Of a stretch of DNA of 64,000 nucleotides, positions 9,576 to 18,678 are shown one piece after another. The number at the start of each line of letters is the position of its first letter. Within the stretch, counting starts at the first letter, position 1. The notes under the pieces were generated by a model that searched no databases, was not told the origin of the DNA, and saw only the letters and a list, made by a program, of their open reading frames with translations. The position numbers were made by a program, and so were the translations under genes. This stretch comes from Phycisphaerae bacterium (lineage in GTDB: Bacteria; Planctomycetota; Phycisphaerae; Phycisphaerales; UBA1924), in the NCBI GenBank assembly GCA_030429705.1, contig JAUIES010000001.1, forward strand, positions 1,550,001-1,614,000. Reading direction: 5' to 3'.

Positions 9576-10676
9576 TTACCCAACAAGCATCTTCCGCAGC
9601 ATCGGCTCGTACGCGTCGGCGTAGCGCATCATGCCGAGGTCGGTCGGGTGCGACCCGTCGATGGTCGCTTCAGAATCATCACCGAGTTGATCCTGCGAAC
9701 CCAGATAATGCAGGTCGTTCACGCCTTTCGCCTGCAGCGTATTGAACGCCTCCTGCAACGCCGCACTGCTCTCGCGCCAGCCGTTCAGTCGCCCCGGGTT
9801 CGCCCACGCGTTCGTCCATTGTCGCCCCTCAACAAGCAGAATCGGTGTCTGCGGCCTCTTCTCCCGCAGCCGCTCGATGAACGGTACGGTGCGCTCACGG
9901 ACCAACTGTGTGTTCATGTTCGGCAGCGCATCAACCGCGTAGATCGACGCATCAATCTCGGCAAGTAGATCAGCCACGACCGGCTCCATGCGCGCGCTGC
10001 CCGAAAACCCAAGGTTGATCGATTCAAGCCCAAACCGTCGCCCCAGGACCGAGGTGAATGCCATGCCCGGACGCGAAGCGCTGCAACCATGCATGATGGA
10101 TGTGCCATAGAACACCATCGGCTTGCGCTTGGTCGAATCGTGTTGTGTCACCTGCCACGACGATCCTTGCTGCACACCGACCGAGAGTTCGGTCAGTTCG
10201 TTATAGAGAGGCAGGTACAACCGATAGTGTGTCAGCGGATCGGGGGGGCGGGCGATAAGTTTGTTCTCTGTGCGCTGCCCGCCCGGTCCGGCAACCGCGT
10301 ACCACCGCAGCGACCCGTCAGCATCGCGCGCATAGAGATCGAGCCCGCTCTTGCCCGCAGCCGTCATATGCCACATCGCGAGTTGACCAGATCCAACCGC
10401 CCAACTGACACGCAGTTCGGGTGAATCGGTCACGAAATCGAGGTACTGACCCGCTGCGTTGGTGCCGTTGTTCCAGACACCCGCGGTCGTCTTCCCTTCC
10501 GCCCACGCCGGGAGTCGACCGAAGTCGGGCTTGGTTACCGCCCAGCCGCGCCCATTGAGGTCAGTTGGCGAGATCGTGTGCCATTCGATCGCGTCATCTG
10601 ACCATCGGCTGCCGAGCGCGGTGCTTGCTCCGGCTGCGAGCATGACCGTCACAAATCCGCGGCGGGTAATCTCCAT
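9576..10676 (-). CDS. Tat-exported SGNH/GDSL hydrolase with GxDLY-type N-terminal domain
   Basis: 366 residues. The N-terminus [15 protein letters not shown] is a twin-arginine signal. The first half is a beta-rich domain containing GLDLY (111-115), the hallmark of the GxDLY module that precedes this SGNH subfamily. The catalytic half shows YGTSIMHG with nucleophile Ser193, a block around [17 protein letters not shown] near 249-255 and the Asp-His pair in DGSHPTDLG (Asp340, His343). Related enzymes act as carbohydrate esterases or deacetylases; the substrate here is unknown. It is the last gene of a minus-strand trio with the EEP protein 12 bases upstream. Confidence 0.85.
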   Translation of the reverse strand: MEITRRGFVTVMLAAGASTALGSRWSDDAIEWHTISPTDLNGRGWAVTKPDFGRLPAWAEGKTTAGVWNNGTNAAGQYLDFVTDSPELRVSWAVGSGQLAMWHMTAAGKSGLDLYARDADGSLRWYAVAGPGGQRTENKLIARPPDPLTHYRLYLPLYNELTELSVGVQQGSSWQVTQHDSTKRKPMVFYGTSIMHGCSASRPGMAFTSVLGRRFGLESINLGFSGSARMEPVVADLLAEIDASIYAVDALPNMNTQLVRERTVPFIERLREKRPQTPILLVEGRQWTNAWANPGRLNGWRESSAALQEAFNTLQAKGVNDLHYLGSQDQLGDDSEATIDGSHPTDLGMMRYADAYEPMLRKMLVG

Positions 10677-10688
10677 GGACGCGTTCTC

Positions 10689-11615
10689 CTAAGGCTTGGA
10701 ATCATCGTTCTCATTGACAACCAGTTTCGCCCACACCGGCTCATGGTCAGACGGACACCGCGCGTTTGGCCCGCGCGTGCGATCAATACCCGCATCGAGC
10801 ACCGACATATTGACGGAACAAAACAGATGGTCGATCTTCGCTCCATCGCGTTTGTCCTTGAACCCGTTGAAAGTACCGACCTCAGTCGCATCCGGATGGA
10901 CCGCTCGAAAGGTGTCGGTCAGGTCAGGGGAGGGCGCCACGCCCGCGAGTCCGGATGCAGATCGAACATTGCCTATCGCGTACTGCACCACGCTGTTCGA
11001 CTCGCCGGCATTGAGGTCGCCCATCACAACGACCGGTTCGGCTGGCTTGGGCCTGGCTGCGATACGCGACGCAACGAGTTCAATACTCATCGCACGCGAT
11101 GCCTGCGACTGATGGTCGAGGTGCAGGTTGTACACCCAGAGCGGTTCGGCGGTTTTCTGGTCAATGAGTCGAGCCCAAGTGCAGATGCGCGGGATCGTGT
11201 TGCCCCAACTGGTCGATCCCGGTTCGGTCGGCGTGTCGCTGAGCCACAACGTGCCCGATTGATCGATCGCGAAACGAGCGGTTCGAATGAGCAATGGTGC
11301 ATATTCGCCCTTGGTCAAGCCGTCAGTTCGACCCACACCGATCACCGCGTACTTCGGCAGTGCTTCACGCAGTTCGTCGAGTTGAAATGCGAGCACCTCC
11401 TGCAAGCCGATGATGTCGGCGTCGCGGCTGGTCATGACCTCAATGCACAGTTCACGCCGATATTGCCATGCATCGTCACCGTCTGAAGCCGTTCCATATC
11501 GAATGTTGAAACTCATCACCACCAACGCCGCATCAGGCTCACCAATCGCACTGCTCAGTGGCGTGACGAAGACCGCTGCGACAAACATGAAGATCGTGAC
11601 GATCGCATTGCGCAT
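10689..11615 (-). CDS. Exported endonuclease/exonuclease/phosphatase-family protein
   Basis: 308 residues with a signal peptide at about 1-25 (hydrophobic core IVTIFMFVAAVFV, Ala-rich end). The fold's metal and catalytic motifs are all present: MSFNIRYG, IGLQEVL with the metal-binding Glu, NLHLDHQS, VMGDLNA with Asp and Asn, KIDHLF and the terminal SDHEPVWAKL with the catalytic His. Members cleave phosphodiesters or phosphomonoesters such as nucleic acids, inositol phosphates or sphingomyelin; the sequence does not tell which. Its position between an exported oxidoreductase and an SGNH esterase suggests a role in nutrient breakdown outside the cytoplasm. Confidence 0.85.
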   Translation of the reverse strand: MRNAIVTIFMFVAAVFVTPLSSAIGEPDAALVVMSFNIRYGTASDGDDAWQYRRELCIEVMTSRDADIIGLQEVLAFQLDELREALPKYAVIGVGRTDGLTKGEYAPLLIRTARFAIDQSGTLWLSDTPTEPGSTSWGNTIPRICTWARLIDQKTAEPLWVYNLHLDHQSQASRAMSIELVASRIAARPKPAEPVVVMGDLNAGESNSVVQYAIGNVRSASGLAGVAPSPDLTDTFRAVHPDATEVGTFNGFKDKRDGAKIDHLFCSVNMSVLDAGIDRTRGPNARCPSDHEPVWAKLVVNENDDSKP

Positions 11616-11652
11616 AGTGACCCTTGTTGTCTGCCTGCACTGCTCGATGCTC

Positions 11653-12969
11653 TCAGACCTCGAAGCCAGCCCTGAAACTCGGCACGATCAGCCGCTGGGC
11701 TTCGGGGTTGCCGACCACGAGCCCGCGCTCGCCGTCCCATTCAATCCGCCCCCCCGAGCGATACGCCACATTGCCGAGCAGTACAGCCTGAGCGAGTTTT
11801 CCCGAGTACGCAAAGTTGCAGGTGGTGGGGGTGCCTTCCTTGCAGGCCTTGATCCACTCGGCATGGTGCCCGATTGATTTGTCGATGCTCTGGTCAGGGC
11901 GATTAAAGTTGGCGAATCGATTCTCAGGCAGCAGCAGGTGGCGGCTGTAATCTGAAAGAATCATGCCATCTTCACCGACGAACAGATGCCCGTCGCCCCA
12001 TTGGATTGGACTGCCGTCGCTGTTCGTGAGGTTCTTGACGATGTCCGGACGCGGGCCGCCGTCATACCACCACACAGGGATGGTGTCGCGGGTGCTGCCG
12101 TCGGTTCGTGGGAAGTCCCACCGGACCTTGAGTTGATTCGGCGTGCCGATTTCGTGCACCTCCGGGCCCCAGGCTTCGACCGCGACCGGGTATTGCAACT
12201 TGAGTGCCCAGAACACGAGGTCGACATAGTGGCACGCCATGTCGCCGAGCGTGCCCGTGCCATACTCCCAGAATCGACGCCAATTGGCGGGGTGGATGCC
12301 ATCGCAGTAGGCGCGATCCGGACGCGGGCCGAGCCACAGATTCCAGTCGAGCGATTCCGGCGCAGGCTTCGCAGCCCCAAACCGTCCGTCTGACCAACTC
12401 TTGCCGCACCAGACATGGACTTCGCGCATCTTGCCGATCGCACCAGACTGCACGAGTTCCACAACGCGGCGGTAGTTGTCCTCCGCATGGATCTGCGTCC
12501 CCATTTGCGTCGCCAACCCGCGCGAGGCGGCGAGCGTTTCGAGCGTACGACATTCGTACACCGATCGGGCCAACGGCTTCTCGACATAGACTGGCAAACC
12601 GCGCTGCATCGCAAAGGCTGCAGCCGGAGCGTGCGTGTGATCGGGCGATGACACAACAACGCCATCGAGGTCCACCGTCGAGATCATCTCGCGATAGTCA
12701 GCGAAGAGTTTCGCTTCCTTGTAAGTCTCCGCGGCTCCCTTGAGGTAGTTGGCATCGACATCGCACATCGCGGCGATGTGCTCGCTACTGACACCATCGA
12801 GATTGGCACGCCCGCGATTCGCGACACCCACAATCCCAAGACGGAGTTGGGCATTGCGGAAGGTTGATGCAGCCGACCCTTGCAGTATGACCAGCGATGC
12901 AGCCGTCCCGACGGATGCTTTCAGGAAGTTGCGGCGAGACACGGTGAGTGACGAACGATCAGTTGACAT
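11653..12969 (-). CDS. Tat-exported Gfo/Idh/MocA-family oxidoreductase
   Basis: 438 residues. A twin-arginine signal SRRNFLK (11-17) precedes a hydrophobic segment. The NAD(P)-binding Rossmann domain starts with LGIVGVANRGRANL and continues with the CDVD acidic strand end and the EKPLARSVYECR motif with the family's EKP signature; the second domain is the alpha/beta substrate domain with WNLWLGP, typical of planctomycete members. Substrates are usually sugars or inositols. Export by Tat implies that the cofactor is bound before translocation. It is the first gene of the trio and has GGAG-type ribosome-binding sequence just upstream of the ATG. Confidence 0.88.
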   Translation of the reverse strand: MSTDRSSLTVSRRNFLKASVGTAASLVILQGSAASTFRNAQLRLGIVGVANRGRANLDGVSSEHIAAMCDVDANYLKGAAETYKEAKLFADYREMISTVDLDGVVVSSPDHTHAPAAAFAMQRGLPVYVEKPLARSVYECRTLETLAASRGLATQMGTQIHAEDNYRRVVELVQSGAIGKMREVHVWCGKSWSDGRFGAAKPAPESLDWNLWLGPRPDRAYCDGIHPANWRRFWEYGTGTLGDMACHYVDLVFWALKLQYPVAVEAWGPEVHEIGTPNQLKVRWDFPRTDGSTRDTIPVWWYDGGPRPDIVKNLTNSDGSPIQWGDGHLFVGEDGMILSDYSRHLLLPENRFANFNRPDQSIDKSIGHHAEWIKACKEGTPTTCNFAYSGKLAQAVLLGNVAYRSGGRIEWDGERGLVVGNPEAQRLIVPSFRAGFEV

Positions 12970-13044
12970 GGGTATCTCCTTGACCCGCCCAGCCTACACG
13001 ATTGCAGCGTCTGTGTCACCGCCTCGGCGACAAGTGCGAGTAGA

Positions 13045-13515
13045 ATGTGCTCCATGAACGCACTCGAAAAAGTCCGCTCGATCGTGACCGAGATCCGGGC
13101 GGTCGACAATCCTATGAAAATTCTCGAGCAATGGGCCTTGGCTGGAAGGCTCCTGAGCCGAATGCCCACCGATCAGAAAGCCGTCGCTGAAGCCGTCAAG
13201 AACCGTGATCTTGACGCACTCAACGCGATTGTGTCGGCGTTGGAAAACCCGACCCCGAAAACCGAACCGCAGAAATCGGCACCCGAGGTCACCCAGGCCG
13301 ACATGGAAGCAGCCCTCAAAGCGTTCAAAAAGCGACTCAAACTTGCACGACTCGCCGACGAATCCAAACTCGGAGGTCACTACACCACCGGCGGCAAGCA
13401 GTCACAAATCGATGCCATCGTCGCCCCGACCGAGTTTCGACCGGAGGTTTGGAAAGCGCTCGAAAAGGCTGGCCGCCTGCGTCACACCGGGCAGGGGTTT
13501 TACGCGTTGCCGTGA
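13045..13515 (+). CDS. Conserved-looking protein of unknown function
   Basis: 156 residues, soluble, with no signal peptide. The N-terminal 70 residues are helical, a Pro/Lys-rich linker follows near 68-80, then a Lys/Arg-rich helix (about 88-108) and a compact C-terminal segment ending RLRHTGQGFYALP. I do not recognise the family. The start may be ATG 13045 or ATG 13054 (MNALEKVRS); neither has a clear ribosome-binding site. It converges with upp, with 25 bases between the stops. Confidence 0.6.
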   Translation: MCSMNALEKVRSIVTEIRAVDNPMKILEQWALAGRLLSRMPTDQKAVAEAVKNRDLDALNAIVSALENPTPKTEPQKSAPEVTQADMEAALKAFKKRLKLARLADESKLGGHYTTGGKQSQIDAIVAPTEFRPEVWKALEKAGRLRHTGQGFYALP

Positions 13516-13540
13516 GTGTCGCGTGCGCGCGAATCGGGCG

Positions 13541-14185
13541 CTACCCGGTGCCATACAACCGATCGCCCGCATCGCCAAGCCCGGGCAAAATGTATGCCTG
13601 GTCGTTGAGCCGCTCATCAAGCGAGGCGGCATAGATACGAACTTCTGGGTCGGCTTCGAGTAACTTCTGAACACCTTCCGGAGCAGCCACCAGGCAGATC
13701 ATCCGCAGGTCGACCGCACCCGCGTCCCGCAACATCCCGATCGCAGCGCTCGCCGATCCGCCCGTCGCCAGCATCGGGTCAACAAGCACGACCGGCCCGG
13801 CTTCGAGATTGCGCGGAAGTTTGTTGAGGTAGGCCTTGGGTTTGAGCGTGTTTTCGTCGCGGGCCATGCCGAGATGCCCAACGCGGGCTTCGGGCATGAC
13901 TTCGAGCACGCCGTCCGCCATGCCGAGCCCGGCGCGCAACACCGGGACAACCGTGATCGACGAGGCAAGCCGCCGGCCCGTCGTCATGGTCATCGGCGTG
14001 TCAACCTCGACCGGAACGGTCTCAAAAGACCGTGTGACCTCATACACCATGAGCCCCGCGATCTGCGTCAACAGCGCCCGAAAAGCACGAAAACTCGTGG
14101 TGCGGTCACGCATCCATGTCAATTTGTGCTGAATCAGGGGGTGGTCAAAGACCTGGAGATTGGGAAAGTCTGTAGGCTGGGTCAT
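13541..14185 (-). CDS. upp: Uracil phosphoribosyltransferase
   Basis: Converts uracil and PRPP to UMP. 214 residues from ATG 14185 (a GTG two codons upstream is an alternative). The PRPP loop VVLVDPMLATGGSAS and the VPVLRAGLGMADGV segment are diagnostic, as is the C-terminal uracil-binding stretch ending LPGLGDAGDRLYGTG. It is divergent from the cytosine deaminase gene at 14263, leaving 77 bases for both promoters: the deaminase would supply uracil to this enzyme. Confidence 0.96.
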   Translation of the reverse strand: MTQPTDFPNLQVFDHPLIQHKLTWMRDRTTSFRAFRALLTQIAGLMVYEVTRSFETVPVEVDTPMTMTTGRRLASSITVVPVLRAGLGMADGVLEVMPEARVGHLGMARDENTLKPKAYLNKLPRNLEAGPVVLVDPMLATGGSASAAIGMLRDAGAVDLRMICLVAAPEGVQKLLEADPEVRIYAASLDERLNDQAYILPGLGDAGDRLYGTG

Positions 14186-14262
14186 AGACACCAGTCTATC
14201 GGCTATCGAGTCATACGACCGATGCAGGTATCATGAAGCCGGGTGGAATTGAGGAGAAGTCC

Positions 14263-14724
14263 GTGAATCAGTTGACTGACACCGATCAACGAGCCCTCGA
14301 TGCCGCCATTGCTCAGGCTCAAAAGTCACGCCGTGAAGGTGGCATCCCGATCGGTGCAGCACTCATGGATTCGACGGGCACAATCGTTGCGCTCGGGCAC
14401 AACCTTCGTGTCCAAACCGGCGACCCGACCGCTCACGCCGAAACCGTGTGCATTCGCAACGCCGGCCGTCGCCGAGATTGGCACACCCTGACCATGGCGA
14501 CCACGCTCAGTCCGTGCGCCATGTGCTCGGGGACAGCGGTCCTACATCAGATTCCGCGCATCATCATCGGTGAAAACAAGTCTTTTCAAGGCCGTGAAGA
14601 TTGGTTGCTGTCGGCAAACATTGAACTCATCGTGCTCGAAGATGAACGGTGCATTGCCTTGATGAATCAGTTTATGACCGATCACCCGGATCTCTGGGAT
14701 GAAGACATCGGCGTGCCCGAATAG
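14263..14724 (+). CDS. Cytosine deaminase of the small, zinc-dependent (yeast Fcy1-like) type
   Basis: 153 residues. Zinc ligands and catalytic residue: His58 and Glu60 in THAET, Cys85 and Cys88 in SPCAMC. The GGIPIGAAL segment and the DDxx/W-rich C-terminus (FMTDHPDLWDEDIG) resemble the yeast-type cytosine deaminase rather than the E. coli CodA amidohydrolase. A guanine- or nucleoside-deaminase role is possible, but the neighbouring upp supports cytosine to uracil. An upstream ATG at 14233 is in frame, but GAGGAG at 14251-14256 is spaced correctly for the GTG at 14263. Confidence 0.82.
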   Translation: MNQLTDTDQRALDAAIAQAQKSRREGGIPIGAALMDSTGTIVALGHNLRVQTGDPTAHAETVCIRNAGRRRDWHTLTMATTLSPCAMCSGTAVLHQIPRIIIGENKSFQGREDWLLSANIELIVLEDERCIALMNQFMTDHPDLWDEDIGVPE

Positions 14725-14737
14725 GCACTTGTCGAGT

Positions 14738-15064
14738 TCACACATCAAAGACGCGGCGCAAGGCACGCGGTGCGATCGCAAGCACGATCACAGCTGCAGC
14801 CAGGCCGCCGATGAGTCGCCACTCCGCAGGCACCATGAACGCGAGCGGCACACCAATAGCCGTGAGAACCAACGCCGCGATCAGTAAGCAACCGAGGCCC
14901 CGGTCACCTCTTTTGACCGGGCGTTCAAGTGAGAGCGAAGAGAGTTCGCCGCATTCGGGACAACGCATCGCGCCGTCAACAATTGGCGTGCCTTCCAAGT
15001 AGTACCCGCAGTGTTCACACAGCGAATGCCGCGATCTTTGTGTTGTTGCTCGCTGTTGATCCAT
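14738..15064 (-). CDS. Small zinc-ribbon membrane protein
   Basis: 108 residues. The N-terminal part carries two cysteine pairs, CEHCGYYLEG and CPECGE, that form a zinc ribbon; two hydrophobic helices follow (LGCLLIAALVLTAIGVPLAF and LIGGLAAAVIVLAIA). This zinc-ribbon-plus-two-helix layout is frequent in planctomycetes without known function. The ATG at 15064 overlaps the trmB stop by one base (TGATG), so it is translationally coupled to trmB. Confidence 0.7.
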   Translation of the reverse strand: MDQQRATTQRSRHSLCEHCGYYLEGTPIVDGAMRCPECGELSSLSLERPVKRGDRGLGCLLIAALVLTAIGVPLAFMVPAEWRLIGGLAAAVIVLAIAPRALRRVFDV

Positions 15065-15864
15065 CAGTCGCCCGTTCGCTTCTTGAGCACACACGCATGG
15101 AAACCTCGGCCTTCTTCACGAAACTTGCGCTCAAAATTGGTCCCGACAAGTTCCCCCTCCCGCGCCGATTCTGGCCTGTCGAAAGCAAGCATCTCAAACG
15201 CTGGCGATGGGAGCTTTGCGCGGATCTTTTCAACCTCGTCAGGCATCGCCGGAGCAGGCACGCGACTCGATTCGACCAGCCACCGCTCTGGGTCGACCAG
15301 TGCCCATTGAGCGAAGTGTGCAAGATCCCACGCCCACAGATCATCATGGTCGGTCACGACGCGCAATTCGCCACCCGGCTCGAGCACACGCCACGCTTCA
15401 GCAAGGAATCGATGTTGAATCACACGCTTTTTGTGATGGCGTGTTTTCGGCCACGGATCGGAGAAATACAAGTGGACAACGCGCGCAATATTAGCCGGAC
15501 AACGCCACCGCAGAAACTCTGTCGCATCTGTATTCAGCATCCGCACATTGAGCAGCGACCCTGCTTCGCGCCGTCGACGGATTCGATCGGCAGCGTATGC
15601 GTAAAACTCATACGCCCATTCGATTCCGAGAAAGTTGGTCTCTGGTTCAAGGTCGGCTTGTTGAATGAGAAATGTCCCTTTGCCCGACCCGATTTCAATC
15701 TCGAACGGTCGGCTCGGATCCGCAAACCACCCACGCGGGTCAACATGCCCGGAACCGGGGTTCGACAAAAAATCATCCGGCATCGGCCCCAGTTCGGTGT
15801 CCGACACACCAACCATACCAAGCCCGGGGTCAATCTCGCGTCCATGTCCAAGTCCAAATGACAT
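15064..15864 (-). CDS. trmB: tRNA (guanine-N7)-methyltransferase TrmB
   Basis: Methylates G46 in the variable loop of tRNAs using SAM. 266 residues from ATG 15864 (MSFGLGHG). The SAM loop is FEIEIGSGKGTFL; then NFLGIEWAYEFYAYAADRI, the LNTDATEFL acidic loop and the catalytic strand LYFSDPWPKTRHHKKR, which is diagnostic for TrmB. The open frame continues upstream to 15948, but that part lacks homology-like character and overlaps the promoter zone of the divergent PH-domain gene. Confidence 0.95.
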   Translation of the reverse strand: MSFGLGHGREIDPGLGMVGVSDTELGPMPDDFLSNPGSGHVDPRGWFADPSRPFEIEIGSGKGTFLIQQADLEPETNFLGIEWAYEFYAYAADRIRRRREAGSLLNVRMLNTDATEFLRWRCPANIARVVHLYFSDPWPKTRHHKKRVIQHRFLAEAWRVLEPGGELRVVTDHDDLWAWDLAHFAQWALVDPERWLVESSRVPAPAMPDEVEKIRAKLPSPAFEMLAFDRPESAREGELVGTNFERKFREEGRGFHACVLKKRTGD

Positions 15865-15942
15865 GCGCCAAGCGTAGAACCCGTTGCATCGGCACGGCGG
15901 TATGCTGCAAACTGGACGCCCCAATTCGGAAGAACGAGCACC

Positions 15943-16479
15943 ATGCACGCAACTGTGACATCACAAGCACGAGACCCGCGCACGATCACGCGGCCTGACC
16001 CGGTTTTGCTCAAGTACTACCTGATACAGGCGTGCTTCGCGGTGCCGCTATTCCCGATCTTCGCGATCGCCAACTACATCCGATACAAAACGCTGCGGTA
16101 TCGGTTTGATGACGAAGGTGTCTGGATGGCGTGGGGGCTGTTCTTTCGGCGTGAAATCAACCTCGCCTATCGGCGCATTCAAGACATTCATGTCAGCCGG
16201 GGCATTATTCAGCGCTGGCTCGGGATCGCCAATGTGTCGATTCAGACCGCGTCCGGAGGGGCCGCTCCCGAGATGGTCATCGAAGGTCTGCTCGACCCTG
16301 ACGGCCTGCGCGATTTTCTGTACGCCCGCATGCGCGGCGCCCGCGACGAATCCGATTCGACCGAACGCGTTGATGACAATGAGCCTGCCGATCCAACGCT
16401 GAAACTCCTGATCGAGATCCACGAAGGGGTGGCCAGTCTCACCGATCGCGTGCGCGCGCTCGAGGAGCGTGAGTTATGA
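15943..16479 (+). CDS. PH-domain (bPH2/YdbT-like) membrane protein, first of a pair
   Basis: 178 residues. Hydrophobic hairpin at about 25-47, then a bacterial PH domain (about 50-130) with YRFDDEGVWMAWGLFFRRE, the RRIQDIHVSRGIIQRWLGI core and the strand NVSIQTASGG. The C-terminal 45 residues are acidic and end in a predicted coiled segment (SLTDRVRALEEREL). The family's function is not established; members are envelope proteins. Its stop overlaps the start of the next gene, another PH-domain protein. Confidence 0.78.
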   Translation: MHATVTSQARDPRTITRPDPVLLKYYLIQACFAVPLFPIFAIANYIRYKTLRYRFDDEGVWMAWGLFFRREINLAYRRIQDIHVSRGIIQRWLGIANVSIQTASGGAAPEMVIEGLLDPDGLRDFLYARMRGARDESDSTERVDDNEPADPTLKLLIEIHEGVASLTDRVRALEEREL

Positions 16480-17204
16480 ATAACGCTGGCGAAAAAGCGG
16501 CAGTCTGGGTGTATCGCGGCGTGTGGGGCGTATTGACCGATCTCATGAATGTGCCGGAGGAAGCGCCCAACACGCCACCAGGGTCGGGCGAAACGCGATC
16601 GTTGAAGCCGAGCCCGGGGTTTCTGCGATATCTCAAAATGTGGTTCTGGATCGCAGCGGTGTCGTTCGACGCGGTCCTGATCACCGCATGGGTGGTGGTG
16701 TGTGTCTTGCAACCCTGGGTGGGGCTCGCGATCGCACCGATTGTCTGGGCGGTTGCAATCGTTCCCGATGTGATCGCGTACATCGCGCTGCACTTGCGAT
16801 GGGACACCACTTGGTATGTCATCACCGATCGAGCCGTGCGCATTCGGCGCGGGATCTGGGTCATTCACGAGAGCACAATTACCTTCGAGAACATCCAGAA
16901 TGTCGAAGTTCGACAAGGGCCTGTGCAGCGGCACTTTGGTGTTGCCAATCTCATTATTCAATCGGCGGGCGGTGGGTCGGCAGCGTCAGCTGAGGGCGGT
17001 GTCAAGCATCAGCACGGACTACTCGAAGGGATCGAAAAACCCGAGGAGTTGCGCGAACTGTTCATGGAGCGCGCCGGGATGAGCAAGTCGGCAGGTCTTG
17101 GCGATGAACGCATTGTGCACACCGGGCTTAGCCCCAAGCACGAGCGCGTCCTCGAACAAATTCGAGATGCACTCACAGATCCAGGTCTCGCATCGTCATC
17201 CTGA
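16476..17204 (+). CDS. PH-domain (bPH2) membrane protein, second of a pair
   Basis: 242 residues, coupled to the preceding PH-domain gene by an ATGA overlap. Two hydrophobic segments (about 53-73 and 75-105) are followed by a bPH2 domain with WYVITDRAVRIRRGIWVIHE, the FENIQNVEVRQGPVQRHFG core and NLIIQSAGGG. The RIQD/NIQNV core and QR-x-G/F-G signature match the first protein, so the two are paralogues likely to form one complex. This pairing resembles YdbS-YdbT of Bacillus, which contribute to resistance to certain bacteriocins; that role is only an analogy. Confidence 0.78.
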   Translation: MNNAGEKAAVWVYRGVWGVLTDLMNVPEEAPNTPPGSGETRSLKPSPGFLRYLKMWFWIAAVSFDAVLITAWVVVCVLQPWVGLAIAPIVWAVAIVPDVIAYIALHLRWDTTWYVITDRAVRIRRGIWVIHESTITFENIQNVEVRQGPVQRHFGVANLIIQSAGGGSAASAEGGVKHQHGLLEGIEKPEELRELFMERAGMSKSAGLGDERIVHTGLSPKHERVLEQIRDALTDPGLASSS

Positions 17205-17210
17205 TCGCTC

Positions 17211-18542
17211 GTGCGGATGATGCCCGCCCTACGCTCGCCGATGCACCGGACGGCGAAGTGGTTTCCTGGATATAGCGTCGCAGCGGCTTCAACCGTTGCC
17301 TATATCGCGACCGCGCCGGGTCAGACATTCATCATCAGCCTGATCAATACGCCCGTGCGTGAGGCATTTGGCATTGATGAACTCACCCTGAACAGCATGT
17401 ACACGATCGCAACGGTGGCTGCAGCGTTTCCGCTGGTGTGGATCGGCTCGTGGGCAGACCGGGTGGGTCCACGACGGATGATGGTGATCGTGGCGATTGC
17501 GTTCGCTCTCGGCTGTCTTGTGATGGCCGGTGCACAAGGTCTGGTTACGGTGTTTCTTGGTTTCTTCCTGCTTCGGTTCTTTGGTCAGGGCTCGCTTTCG
17601 CTCGTCGGTCAGCACGCCCTCGCCATGTGGTTTCACCGCAGGCTTGGGTCGATGCACGGCATCAAAATGGTCATCACTTTCGGCATCTGGGTGCCGTTTC
17701 CCACACTCGCCCAGATGTTGATCGATGCGGTCGGGTGGCGACAGGCGTATGTCGTGTTCGCCGTGCTGATTCCCTTGTTTGTCATTCCGGTTTCGCTATG
17801 GCTTGTGCGCAATCGGCCAGAAGATGTCGGTCTGCTCATGGATGGCGACGACCATCCAGATGCCTATGACTGGAGAGATAACGAAGAAGAGATCGCTCCT
17901 GATCCGACGGCTCCCGACCCCGAGTCGGCAGCCGACATCACGGCACGCGAACCGGGGTTCACGCTTCAAGAGGCTCGACGAACACCTGCGTTTTGGACGC
18001 TGTCCGCTGTGTTTTTCTTGCCCCCGATGATTGGCACCGCGTTTCTTTTTGACATCCAGCCCTTGCTCGTCGAAGGACGCGGGTTGACCAAAGAACAGGC
18101 GGCGCTCGTGGTTGGTTCATGGACAGCGACAATGGCGATCTTCGCGCTCCCATCAGGCTGGGTGACCGATCGCGTTCGGCCCGGTCGACTCCTCGCATTG
18201 TCACTCGCGATGGTCAGTCTGAGCAGCATCTTGCTCTGGTCGGCGCACTCACTGATCGCGGCAGCATCGGCAATGGTTGTTTTCGGCGTTGCCCAGTCAC
18301 TCGGCGCGTCGTGCGCTGCAGCGACCGTCGCACGGTTCTTTGGTCGAGCCAACCACGGTGCGATTCGTAGTTCGCTGACGCGTATTGCAGTCATCGGCAC
18401 CGGGCTCGGGCCCGTCGTATTCGGGCTGAGTATCAAGTTCACAGACGGGTACGAAACCGCCATGCTGGTCTTTGCGGCTGCGTGCGTGCCTGTCCTGATC
18501 GCGAGTCTGTTTCTTGCGGTGCCCTGCGATCCCGAACGCTGA
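17211..18542 (+). CDS. Major facilitator superfamily transporter
   Basis: 443 residues with about 12 hydrophobic helices in two halves separated by an acidic cytoplasmic loop (about 218-240, rich in Asp and Glu). The loop after helix 2 has the MFS motif A form GSWADRVGPRR, and the second half has the equivalent GWVTDRVRPGR. Family members move small solutes by coupling to ion gradients; the substrate cannot be read from sequence, though the sequence resembles the oxalate/monocarboxylate group in outline. The start may be GTG 17211 or ATG 17217/17220. It follows the PH-domain pair by six bases. Confidence 0.85.
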   Translation: MRMMPALRSPMHRTAKWFPGYSVAAASTVAYIATAPGQTFIISLINTPVREAFGIDELTLNSMYTIATVAAAFPLVWIGSWADRVGPRRMMVIVAIAFALGCLVMAGAQGLVTVFLGFFLLRFFGQGSLSLVGQHALAMWFHRRLGSMHGIKMVITFGIWVPFPTLAQMLIDAVGWRQAYVVFAVLIPLFVIPVSLWLVRNRPEDVGLLMDGDDHPDAYDWRDNEEEIAPDPTAPDPESAADITAREPGFTLQEARRTPAFWTLSAVFFLPPMIGTAFLFDIQPLLVEGRGLTKEQAALVVGSWTATMAIFALPSGWVTDRVRPGRLLALSLAMVSLSSILLWSAHSLIAAASAMVVFGVAQSLGASCAAATVARFFGRANHGAIRSSLTRIAVIGTGLGPVVFGLSIKFTDGYETAMLVFAAACVPVLIASLFLAVPCDPER

Positions 18543-18678
18543 ACGCAACCCAAACTCAACGCATGCAAGCATCAGCAAGTACCCGAATCACACGGAATAA
18601 CTCGAATGAGCCTCGATCGGTCCGGCAGAATCCGGTAGCATCAACGCACACATTCCTTGTGGGGTGCGGAGAAGAGAT

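Noticed and set aside
14929-15861. 310-residue plus-strand frame antisense to trmB
   Set aside because: The minus-strand frame has complete TrmB motifs; the opposite reading has none.
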